5,317 nt of DNA. Origin: Bacillota bacterium. Its GTDB lineage: Bacteria > Bacillota_E > Sulfobacillia > Sulfobacillales > Sulfobacillaceae. The notes beneath the pieces are model-generated. The model was not told the origin of the DNA. It searched no databases and worked only from the letters and a program-made list of their open reading frames with translations. Each line of letters starts with the position of its first letter. Position 1 is the stretch's first letter. A program made the position numbers and the translations under genes. The stretch lies in NCBI GenBank assembly GCA_021802375.1, contig JAKAAL010000377.1, forward strand, positions 1 to 5,317. Reading direction: 5' to 3'. Positions 1 through 4,717 of the stretch are shown one piece after another.

Positions 1-651
1 CATTACGCCGCTCGCCGAAGTCCGAGCGGTTTTTGAGGTGGTCTCGGAAAATGCGGACACGATGAGAAAGAGGCCTTCGCCACCAGCATCCACGACTCCC
101 CGCTTTTGGAGCGCCGGCAGCAACATCGGGGTTTCGGCCACGGATTCCCGAGCCGCGTCCGCCATGTGCCGGATTACCGCCTCAAAACTCTCTCCGGTGG
201 CATGGAGCGAGATGGCCCGTGCCACGGTAAGGATGGTACCTTCTACCGGTTCGGACACACTGGCATAGGCCACCTCATAGGCAGTCTTCCATGCCTGACA
301 ATATTCTTTCAAGGTCCATGCCGGTCGCCCCTGGGCCGCATTCGACAAGCCCACCAATAGTTGTGATAGTATAGTGCCCGAGTTACCGCGCGCGCCCTTG
401 ACGGCTCCAGTCGCCGCCAAATTCAGGATTTCTCCTAAATGCTCCGCCGAACTTCCTTCAATCGCACAAACCGCCGCTTCTAGGGTGCTCAACATATTAA
501 ATCCGGTATCTCCATCGGCGACCGGGAACACATTAATGCGATTAATGGGTTCGACATGGTCTCGCAAAATGGTGGCTGCCCGGTGGAGCCAACGCTGAAT
601 ATCATGCCCCGTGACCGAGAGGTCTACCTGGGTCTCTTTAAAATAGGTCAC
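1..651 (-). CDS. DAK2-domain protein, YloV/FakA-like, N-terminal part (C-terminus off the left edge)
   Basis: The open frame gives about 217 residues from a GTG start and is still open at the window edge. The DAK2 nucleotide-binding fold is clear: NVFPVADGDTG near residues 40-50 (the aspartates bind Mg-ATP in this family), GARGNSGTILSQ near 86-97, SEPVEGTILTVAR near 132-144, and VVDAGGEGL near 185-193. In Firmicutes, YloV/FakA is the ATP-binding subunit that phosphorylates fatty acids held by a FakB partner; complete proteins are about 550 residues, so more than half is missing here. The GTG start overlaps the asp23 stop in a GTGA arrangement, with AGGA a few bases upstream, which points to translational coupling. 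Asp23 followed by DAK2 is the standard Firmicutes pairing. The family assignment is firm; fatty acid kinase activity is inferred from the family. Confidence 0.93.
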   Translation of the reverse strand, partial: MTYFKETQVDLSVTGHDIQRWLHRAATILRDHVEPINRINVFPVADGDTGFNMLSTLEAAVCAIEGSSAEHLGEILNLAATGAVKGARGNSGTILSQLLVGLSNAAQGRPAWTLKEYCQAWKTAYEVAYASVSEPVEGTILTVARAISLHATGESFEAVIRHMADAARESVAETPMLLPALQKRGVVDAGGEGLFLIVSAFSETTSKTARTSASGVM

Positions 652-1004
652 AACTTCCTGACTCCTTCGACATGGACCACGACGCGATGCGGCCTTACGG
701 ACACGGCATCCCACATGATCTGCTCCACGGCCTGAACCACATCGAGCCCCACATCCTTGATTTTCACACCATAGCGTACCGCAATCGAAATATCAATCAC
801 CACCGACCCCTGGGCGTCCACCGAAATCCACACCCCGTTGCTGGGCCGCTCTCGTGATGGGCCTACATCGTGGGGCCGTTCTGGGGTTTTAACACGAGGC
901 ACCAGGCTCACCACACCCGGCACCCGGGTAACCGCTACACTAGCCAACTGAGCCAAGATCTCGTTGTGTACCGACAGGCGTCCGTATTCACTGTCTTTAT
1001 GCAT
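648..1004 (-). CDS. Asp23/Gls24 family protein (YloU-like), complete copy
   Basis: This 118-residue protein matches the Asp23/Gls24 (DUF322) family in length and pattern: YGRLSVHNEILAQLAS near the N-terminus, PGVVSLVP, VVIDISIAVRYGVKIKDV in the middle, then the terminal strand VVVHVEGVRKL. Family members are small soluble proteins linked to envelope homeostasis and alkaline stress in Firmicutes; the exact biochemical role is not known. The frame is open for 10 more codons upstream, but I chose the ATG at 1004. It aligns with the start of YloU-type proteins, and the sequence AAGGTCGTGATG just before it resembles the full anti-16S complement at proper spacing. The gene is divergent from rpmB and overlaps the DAK2 start by 4 bases. 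A second copy, broken after 43 codons, lies at the other end of the inverted duplication. Confidence 0.9.
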   Translation of the reverse strand: MHKDSEYGRLSVHNEILAQLASVAVTRVPGVVSLVPRVKTPERPHDVGPSRERPSNGVWISVDAQGSVVIDISIAVRYGVKIKDVGLDVVQAVEQIMWDAVSVRPHRVVVHVEGVRKL

Positions 1005-1007
1005 GCA

Positions 1008-1019
1008 CATCACGACCTT
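1008..1019 (-). promoter_or_regulatory. Shine-Dalgarno sequence that decides the asp23 start
   Basis: On the minus strand this reads AAGGTCGTGATG, matching the extended 16S-complementary consensus at all but about two positions. It places the start at the ATG at 1004 rather than at the upstream in-frame ATG codons at 1034 or 1010. The same bases precede the broken copy on the right. Confidence 0.55.
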
Positions 1020-1046
1020 GCAGAGGATTTTCATTCATGGTACCAT
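1018..1046 (+). promoter_or_regulatory. Possible rpmB promoter with a 10-bp perfect palindrome in the asp23/rpmB divergent region
   Basis: TTGCAG (1018-1023), then 17 bases, then TACCAT (1041-1046) preceded by TGG could be a weak extended -10 promoter for rpmB. The -10 element overlaps the perfect palindrome ATGGTACCAT (1037-1046). The palindrome is kept in the right copy at 4676-4685 although other bases nearby have changed. The promoter match is poor and no promoter was found for asp23, so this is only a candidate. The palindrome could be an operator or chance. Confidence 0.25.
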
Positions 1047-1082
1047 AGCACGTATGTCATCGTGTCGGAGGAGGATCCTTTT

Positions 1083-1274
1083 ATGGCGTATCGTTGCGAA
1101 ATTTGCGACAAACACACCGTGCATGGCAATAATGTGAGCCATTCCCATCATAAGACGAGGCGCGTTTGGAAGCCAAACATTCAACGCGTGCGGGCCCGTA
1201 TTAATGGCCGGACGCAACACATTTATGTATGCACCCGTTGCTTACGGTCCGGAAAAGTGGATCGCGCGGTTTAA
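1083..1274 (+). CDS. rpmB: 50S ribosomal protein L28, left copy
   Basis: The 63-residue product begins MAYRCEICDKHTVHGNNVSH and carries the L28 signature region HHKTRRVWKPNIQRVR. L28 is a structural protein of the large ribosomal subunit. CEIC (C5, C8) and CTRC (C50, C53) form two CXXC pairs, so this is the zinc-binding C+ type. The ATG is set by a strong GGAGGAGGA at 1067-1075; the frame is open further upstream, but that stretch lies antisense to asp23 and is not L28. The gene diverges from asp23 and converges on hslO, sharing the four bases TTAA with its stop. No terminator hairpin separates the two. The right-arm copy encodes an identical protein with six synonymous differences. Confidence 0.97.
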   Translation: MAYRCEICDKHTVHGNNVSHSHHKTRRVWKPNIQRVRARINGRTQHIYVCTRCLRSGKVDRAV

Positions 1275-2161
1275 CTTTTCGAATGGGTGCGCACGCTTCT
1301 CACCCACTCCAATTCAGCAAGAGATATGGGGTACGCCGTATTGCAGAAATGGCATACGACTTCGGCCCCATTTTCTTGTATTAAGGCATCTAAGTCGGCC
1401 TCGGGTAAACTCTCGATGATTTCTAAACTCCCCTCGCGACTACATTGGCACTGATAAGATAAGGGTTCTGGGTCAGACCACTGAATCGGGGAGGGTAACA
1501 GGGCTTCTAATAAATCTTCGGGTGTCTCGCCTTGCGACAAACGCCAACTAATATTGTTCATGCTCTGGAATTTCTCCGTGATTAGATCGGCGGTCCTCTC
1601 CTGGTGCCCCGGCAAAGCTTGTATCACAAGACCGCCAGATGACACCACGGTGCCTTCGGTCCCGATCAGCACACCCAGCCCGACAGCAGCCGGTATCTGC
1701 TCTGAAACCCGATAATAATGGGCCAGGTCCTCCCCAATTTCTCCGCTAACCAGAGGCGATTGACCTTCATATGGCGGGTGCTGGAACTCTTGGCGCGCCA
1801 CCCGTAGGATCCCCTTATGCCCGACGGCTTGTCCTACCGCCAACTTTCCGTCTGAGCGGAGCGGCAAATCCACCCGGGGATGCTCGGCGCGTGCCCTTAA
1901 GAAACCACCGGTCCGAATTTCCGACACAACGCGTCCCAGGGGCCCGTCCCCTTCTAGCGTTAAGGTCAGACGAAAATCGTCTTTGAAGTCCGCCGCCAAC
2001 AACGATGTCGCCGTGAGAAGCCGCCCTAAGGCGGCGGCAGCCACAAAAGACGCTTGGTGCGCCATTTGCACCGAAAGTGCCGTCGAGGTGGTTCGAGCCG
2101 CAATGGCCCGAATCGATCCCCCCGCTGCCGTCGCCTTAACCCGATAATCCGCCAAACTCAT
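1271..2161 (-). CDS. hslO: Hsp33 redox-regulated chaperone, left copy
   Basis: The 296-residue protein is full length for Hsp33. It starts with the typical N-terminal motif DYRVKATAAGGSIRAIAART, followed by the central fold with EGDGPLGRVVSE, SPLVSGEIGEDLAHYYRVSEQ and SGGLVIQALPGH. The C-terminal redox switch is complete: CQC at 238-240 and CHFC at 270-273, a CXC-X29-CXXC zinc centre. In this family the four cysteines release zinc and form disulfides under oxidative heat or bleach stress, switching on a cytoplasmic holdase. The start is supported by GGAAGGA a few bases upstream and agrees with the right copy. It lies 36 bases after spoVM in the same direction, probably in one transcript. The last three residues (SKS) are absent from the right copy. 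Confidence 0.96.
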   Translation of the reverse strand: MSLADYRVKATAAGGSIRAIAARTTSTALSVQMAHQASFVAAAALGRLLTATSLLAADFKDDFRLTLTLEGDGPLGRVVSEIRTGGFLRARAEHPRVDLPLRSDGKLAVGQAVGHKGILRVARQEFQHPPYEGQSPLVSGEIGEDLAHYYRVSEQIPAAVGLGVLIGTEGTVVSSGGLVIQALPGHQERTADLITEKFQSMNNISWRLSQGETPEDLLEALLPSPIQWSDPEPLSYQCQCSREGSLEIIESLPEADLDALIQENGAEVVCHFCNTAYPISLAELEWVRSVRTHSKS

Positions 2162-2197
2162 CCGTCCTTCCAGAGGCTGTATGGTATCAAACCACGC

Positions 2198-2287
2198 CTA
2201 CCTCCCGCTTTTTGTAGCCCAAAATCCTAATACAAACTGTAACATTTTGCCCACTACGCGAGGAACTTTCACCACTTGCACCCGCAT
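2198..2287 (-). CDS. spoVM: SpoVM, spore morphogenetic peptide (29 aa), left copy
   Basis: This very short gene encodes 29 residues beginning MRVQVVKVPRVVGKMLQFVL. It aligns without gaps to B. subtilis SpoVM (26 aa, recalled as starting MKFYTIKLPKFLGG). Identical positions are M1, K7, P9, G13, L20 and G21, and most others are conservative. SpoVM is an amphipathic helix that embeds in the outer forespore membrane, senses its curvature and anchors the SpoIVA coat basement layer; P9 is important for this. Context agrees: in B. subtilis spoVM also lies between rpe and rpmB. GAGGTGA sits about 7 bases before the ATG. It is followed 36 bases later by hslO. The right-arm copy is identical to residue 27 and differs only at the last two residues. 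Confidence 0.85.
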   Translation of the reverse strand: MRVQVVKVPRVVGKMLQFVLGFWATKSGR

Positions 2288-2331
2288 CCCCTGTCACCTC
2301 ATTTCTCTTCGGATAGTGTTGCGCCCTTTGG

Positions 2332-2553
2332 TTATCGCACCATAAATAGGCGATAGCCGAGCCAAATCAAAAATCCACCCACCACAATCGGGCCCAATCC
2401 CGCCCACATCAGCCATAATCCAACACCGACCGGCCAAATCCAGACGGGTAAGATCTTCACGATGAGAATCCCGCCTACCAGCGCGAGTCCAGCTCCTCCT
2501 AGCTTATAGGGCATTTGCCGACGAGCCCGCCACGAACCTCGGATGGGACGCAT
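2332..2553 (-). CDS. Small two-helix membrane protein of unknown function, left copy
   Basis: I do not recognise this family. The 73-residue product has a basic N-terminus (MRPIRGSWRARRQMPYK) followed by two hydrophobic segments, roughly residues 18-36 and 40-69. These are rich in glycine and tryptophan (LVGGILIVKILPVWIWPVGV, then LWLMWAGLGPIVVGG), and the protein ends in a basic tail. Cytoplasmic basic ends with a helical hairpin in the membrane are likely. The ATG is chosen because AAAAGGAGGG stands 5-6 bases before it; an open extension of 12 codons upstream runs through a leader hairpin and is probably not translated. It lies between an Rpe-like gene and spoVM on the same strand. Only two residues differ from the right copy, so the protein appears constrained. 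A role in sporulation or the envelope would be a guess from position. Confidence 0.8.
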   Translation of the reverse strand: MRPIRGSWRARRQMPYKLGGAGLALVGGILIVKILPVWIWPVGVGLWLMWAGLGPIVVGGFLIWLGYRLFMVR

Positions 2554-2562
2554 AATCTCCCT

Positions 2563-2632
2563 CCTTTTACCGGGCCTGATGTGCGTCACCCATTAGTGAC
2601 ACTCATCATGGTACGGAGTTCTCGGTAAAAGG
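2563..2632 (-). promoter_or_regulatory. Leader RNA structure overlapping the Shine-Dalgarno sequence of the 73-aa gene, left copy
   Basis: CCTTTTACCG (2563-2572) and CGGTAAAAGG (2623-2632) form a perfect 10-bp inverted repeat about 50 bases apart. Between them is a smaller hairpin built on GTCAC/GTGAC around TAATGG. On the transcript the 3' strand of the outer stem is the AAAAGG half of the AAAAGGAGGG Shine-Dalgarno sequence. The right arm has the same arrangement with an 11-bp outer stem. It could be translational control, a DNA operator, or the ends of a small palindromic repeat. Confidence 0.45.
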
Positions 2633-2647
2633 TGCATTGCGCTTCGA

Positions 2648-2767
2648 TTACTTCATGGGAGCCGGGCGTATCAAAAGGTCGAGCGGACCCACATCACACG
2701 TGGCCAATGAGCTCTTCACCCCCAATAATGGTCGTTGACCGTCCTTCCTCATCGACGCGATGATCCT
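2648..2767 (-). pseudogene. 3' end of an Rpe-like gene, left copy, cut at the centre of the duplication
   Basis: On the minus strand the frame ending at the TAA at 2648 reads RIIASMRKDGQRPLLGVKSS and finishes PLDLLIRPAPMK. This matches the end of the Rpe-like frame on the plus strand (stop at 3071), with substitutions such as AMAKHD against SLATCD. Only about 40 codons remain before similarity to the other arm is lost near 2767, so the gene body is missing. It is the first recognisable gene piece of the left arm and lies about 95 bases upstream of the 73-aa membrane protein gene. Confidence 0.65.
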
Positions 2768-2780
2768 GGCCTGGAATCCA
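2750..2780. other. Central fold-back junction of the inverted duplication
   Basis: To the left, the sequence follows the minus-strand Rpe-like 3' end. To the right, it follows the plus-strand middle of an Rpe-like gene. Similarity between arms fades at about 2755-2767, and 2768-2951 has no partner in the left arm. The precise joint cannot be fixed by eye because the flanks have diverged. No transposase, integrase site or target duplication is visible. Confidence 0.6.
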
Positions 2781-3071
2781 TTTTTGTCCCCTGAGACCTT
2801 ACGTGCGGTGCGGGATTCCGGATGCTTGTGTGGACTGTCTCTGGTGCCGGGGACTCGGGATTGGGCCGCGACGGTAAGACCCCTGTGGTCTCTGCTGGAC
2901 CTCGTTGTGGTGGAGGATCACGGGGATGTGGTAGCGGTTGAAGCCGTCATCCAGGGCTTAATATCGATAAGGGAGGGGGGCCAACGACCGTTATTGGGAG
3001 TGAAGAGCGCGATGGCCAAACACGATACGGGTCCGCTCGACCTGTTGATACACCCCGCTCCCATAAAGTAG
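2760..3071 (+). CDS. Rpe-like (ribulose-phosphate 3-epimerase-like) protein, 5'-truncated and lacking catalytic motifs
   Basis: The 103 residues from the first ATG resemble the middle of the Rpe TIM barrel: ETLRAVRDSGCLCGLSLVPGT corresponds to the family pattern of helix, G, then NPGTP, and LLDLVVVEDHGD sits where Rpe has VDLVLVMSVNPGFGGQ. The VNPGFGGQ loop and the later catalytic DGG region are absent; the protein ends PLDLLIHPAPIK. It is therefore probably not an active epimerase even if complete. The N-terminal half, including the metal and first catalytic residues, is cut off by the central junction, and no Shine-Dalgarno sequence precedes the ATG at 2760, so expression from here is doubtful. 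Synteny supports Rpe ancestry, since rpe precedes spoVM and rpmB in B. subtilis. Assignment rests on pattern resemblance; another TIM-barrel family is possible. Confidence 0.5.
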   Translation: MILAWNPFLSPETLRAVRDSGCLCGLSLVPGTRDWAATVRPLWSLLDLVVVEDHGDVVAVEAVIQGLISIREGGQRPLLGVKSAMAKHDTGPLDLLIHPAPIK

Positions 3072-3086
3072 GGGAGGCGGTATGCA

Positions 3087-3156
3087 CCTTTTACCGGCAA
3101 CTCCGTACCATGATGAGTGTCACTAATGGGTGACGCACTCAAGGCCCGGTAAAAGG
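3087..3156 (+). promoter_or_regulatory. Leader RNA structure overlapping the Shine-Dalgarno sequence of the 73-aa gene, right copy
   Basis: CCTTTTACCGG (3087-3097) and CCGGTAAAAGG (3146-3156) form a perfect 11-bp inverted repeat. Nested inside is a second hairpin, GAGTG+TCAC (3115-3123) with GTGA+CACTC (3130-3133, 3136-3140), loop TAATGG and a 2-base bulge. The outer stem pairs the AAAAGG half of the AAAAGGAGGG Shine-Dalgarno sequence just before the ATG at 3166. No U-run follows, so a standard intrinsic terminator is unlikely. Confidence 0.5.
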
Positions 3157-3165
3157 AGGGAGATT

Positions 3166-3387
3166 ATGCGTCCCATCCGAGGTTCGTGGCGGGCCCGTCG
3201 GCAAATGCCCTATAAGCTAGGAGGAGCTGGACTCGCGCTGGTAGGCGGGATTCTCATCGTGAAGATCTTACCCGTCTGGATTTGGCCGGTCGGTGTCGGA
3301 TTATGGCTGATGTGGGCGGGATTGGGCCCGATTGTGGTGGGTGGAATTTTGATTTGGCTTGGCTATCGCCTATTTATGGCGCGATAA
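3166..3387 (+). CDS. Small two-helix membrane protein of unknown function, right copy
   Basis: The 73-residue product is nearly identical to the left-arm copy, with an Ile for Phe in the second hydrophobic segment and Ala for Val near the end (LFMAR). The basic N-terminus, two Gly/Trp-rich hydrophobic segments and basic C-terminus are all kept. AGGAGG at 3154-3159 lies 6 bases before the ATG, which fixes the start; a GTG 12 codons upstream falls inside the leader hairpin. It follows the Rpe-like stop by 94 bases and precedes spoVM by 48 bases, all on the plus strand. The family is not recognised and no enzymatic motif is visible. Confidence 0.8.
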   Translation: MRPIRGSWRARRQMPYKLGGAGLALVGGILIVKILPVWIWPVGVGLWLMWAGLGPIVVGGILIWLGYRLFMAR

Positions 3388-3435
3388 CCATTGGAGCACA
3401 GGGACACTATCCGAAGAGAAATGAGGTGACGGGGG

Positions 3436-3525
3436 ATGCGGGTACAGGTGGTGAAAGTTCCGCGCGTAGTAGGCAAAATGTTACAGTTTGTATTAGGCTT
3501 TTGGGCCACGAAAAGCACCAAGTAG
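3436..3525 (+). CDS. spoVM: SpoVM, spore morphogenetic peptide (29 aa), right copy
   Basis: The 29-residue frame starts MRVQVVKVPRVVGK and is identical to the left-arm SpoVM through residue 27, ending STK instead of SGR. P9, G13, L20 and G21 of the B. subtilis peptide are present, and the helix is amphipathic with basic residues at 2, 7, 10 and 14. GAGGTGA lies about 7 bases before the ATG. Several codons differ from the left copy synonymously (for example GTA/GTG and CCG/CCT), which shows that the frame is under selection and is not a chance ORF. hslO begins 36 bases after the stop. The expected role is tethering the spore coat to the forespore membrane via SpoIVA. Confidence 0.85.
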   Translation: MRVQVVKVPRVVGKMLQFVLGFWATKSTK

Positions 3526-3561
3526 GAGTGGCTTCGTACCATACAGCCTTTGGAAGGACGG

Positions 3562-4443
3562 ATGGGTTTGGCGGATTATCGGGTTAAGGCGACGGCAGCG
3601 GGGGGGTCGATTCGGGCAATAGCCGCTCGAACCACCTCCACGGCACTCGCGGTGCAAAGGGCACACCAAGCCTCTTTTGTGGCTGCCGCCGCCTTAGGGC
3701 GGCTTCTCACCGCAACATCGTTATTGGCGGCGGATTTCAAAGACGATTTTCGTCTGACGCTGGAGCTAGAAGGGGACGGGCCCCTAGGACGCGTCGTGTC
3801 GGAAATTCGGACCGGCGGTCGGTTAAGGGCACGCGCCGAGCATCCCCTGGTGGATTTGCCGCTACGGTCAGATGGCAAGTTGGCGGTAGGACAAGCCGTC
3901 GGGCACACGGGAATCCTACGGGTGACACGGCAGGAGCTTGGATATCCGCCCTATGAAGGCCAATCGCCTCTGGTTAGCGGAGAAATTGGGGAGGACTTGG
4001 CCAATTATTTCCGGGTTTCGGAGCAGATACCGGCTGCGGTTGCGCTGGGCGTGTTAATCGGCACCGAAGGCACCGTGGTGTCATCAGGGGGTCTCGTGAT
4101 ACAAGCTTTGCCGGGCCATCAGGAGATGACCACCGATCAAATCACGGAAAAATTCCAGAGTATGAGCAACATTAGCTGGCGTTTGTCGCAAGGCGAGACG
4201 CCAGAAGATTTATTGCAAGCCTTGTTACCGCCTCCGATTCAGTGGTCAAGCCCCGAACCGTTATCTTATCAGTGCCAATGTAGTCGCGAGGGGAGTCTTG
4301 AAATCATTGGGAGTTTACCTGAGGCTGACTTAGACGCCTTAATACAAGAAAATGGGGCCGAAGTCGTATGCCACTTCTGCAATACGGCGTACCCCATATC
4401 TCTTGCTGAATTGGAATGGGCGCGAAGCATGCGCGCCCATTGA
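3562..4443 (+). CDS. hslO: Hsp33 redox-regulated chaperone, right copy
   Basis: This 293-residue Hsp33 is complete, with the same DYRVKATAAGG N-terminus and an intact zinc switch, CQC at 238-240 and CHFC at 270-273. By eye it differs from the left copy at about 25 positions. Most are surface-type changes such as T/E in LTLELEGDG, the GYPPYEG segment and HQEMTTDQ; none touches a cysteine. The start is the ATG at 3562, preceded by GGAAGGA at 3552-3558; a TTG four codons earlier overlaps that site and is rejected. The protein lacks the SKS tail because the stop comes three codons earlier, leaving four bases before the convergent rpmB stop instead of an overlap. Confidence 0.95.
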   Translation: MGLADYRVKATAAGGSIRAIAARTTSTALAVQRAHQASFVAAAALGRLLTATSLLAADFKDDFRLTLELEGDGPLGRVVSEIRTGGRLRARAEHPLVDLPLRSDGKLAVGQAVGHTGILRVTRQELGYPPYEGQSPLVSGEIGEDLANYFRVSEQIPAAVALGVLIGTEGTVVSSGGLVIQALPGHQEMTTDQITEKFQSMSNISWRLSQGETPEDLLQALLPPPIQWSSPEPLSYQCQCSREGSLEIIGSLPEADLDALIQENGAEVVCHFCNTAYPISLAELEWARSMRAH

Positions 4444-4447
4444 AAAA

Positions 4448-4639
4448 TTAAACTGCGCGATCCACTTTTCCGGACCGTAGGCAGCGGGTGCATACATAAA
4501 TGTGTTGAGTCCGGCCATTAATACGGGCCCGCACGCGTTGAATATTTGGCTTCCAAACGCGCCTCGTCTTATGATGGGAATGGCTCACATTATTGCCATG
4601 CACGGTGTGCTTGTCGCAAATTTCGCAACGATACGCCAT
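4448..4639 (-). CDS. rpmB: 50S ribosomal protein L28, right copy
   Basis: The 63-residue product is identical to the left-arm L28, including the CEIC and CTRC zinc-binding pairs. Comparing the two genes by eye gives six base differences in 192, all silent (for example AAA/AAG, AAC/AAT, CGT/CGC). The same strong purine-rich Shine-Dalgarno sequence (reverse complement of TCCTCCTCC) precedes the ATG. The gene diverges from the broken asp23 copy and converges on hslO. Zinc-type and non-zinc L28 paralogues are known in bacteria, but two identical zinc-type copies are not that arrangement. Confidence 0.96.
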   Translation of the reverse strand: MAYRCEICDKHTVHGNNVSHSHHKTRRVWKPNIQRVRARINGRTQHIYVCTRCLRSGKVDRAV

Positions 4640-4675
4640 AAAAGGATCCTCCTCCGACACGATGACATACGTGCT

Positions 4676-4685
4676 ATGGTACCAT
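4676..4685. promoter_or_regulatory. 10-bp palindrome in the rpmB/asp23 divergent region, right copy
   Basis: ATGGTACCAT is kept exactly as in the left arm, between divergent genes, and overlaps the weak candidate rpmB -10 element. Its role is unknown. Confidence 0.25.
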
Positions 4686-4717
4686 GAATGAAAATTCTCT
4701 GCAAGGTCGTGATGTGC

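Larger units (their letters stand above)
876..2767. repeat. Left arm of a 1.9-kb imperfect inverted repeat
   Basis: This arm is the reverse-complement counterpart of 2952-4846. Matching points (rpmB, hslO start, spoVM, 73-aa gene start, Rpe-like stop) have coordinate sums of about 5719-5723, so the arms are nearly collinear with only tiny indels. Divergence varies by gene: about 3% of bases in rpmB, and about 8-9% of residues in Hsp33. The outer end is inside asp23 at 876; the inner end is near 2767. Confidence 0.93.

Noticed and set aside
1..600. Plus-strand open frames over the DAK2 region
   Set aside because: The minus strand carries an unmistakable DAK2 protein with its motifs; the plus-strand frames are its shadows.
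1005..1034. Upstream in-frame ATG for asp23, adding ten residues
   Set aside because: The extra residues have no match to YloU-type N-termini, and the 16S-complementary sequence lies inside the extension, just before the later ATG.
870..1082. Open frame continuing upstream of the L28 start, giving a 134-residue protein
   Set aside because: The upstream part is antisense to asp23 and unlike L28; the strong Shine-Dalgarno sequence at 1067-1075 marks the ATG at 1083.
3115..3140. Intrinsic terminator after the Rpe-like gene
   Set aside because: The hairpin is followed by CAAGGCCCGG and not by a T-run.
3130..3165. Upstream GTG start for the 73-aa protein
   Set aside because: It falls inside the leader hairpin, has no ribosome binding site, and the AGGAGG lies correctly before the ATG at 3166.
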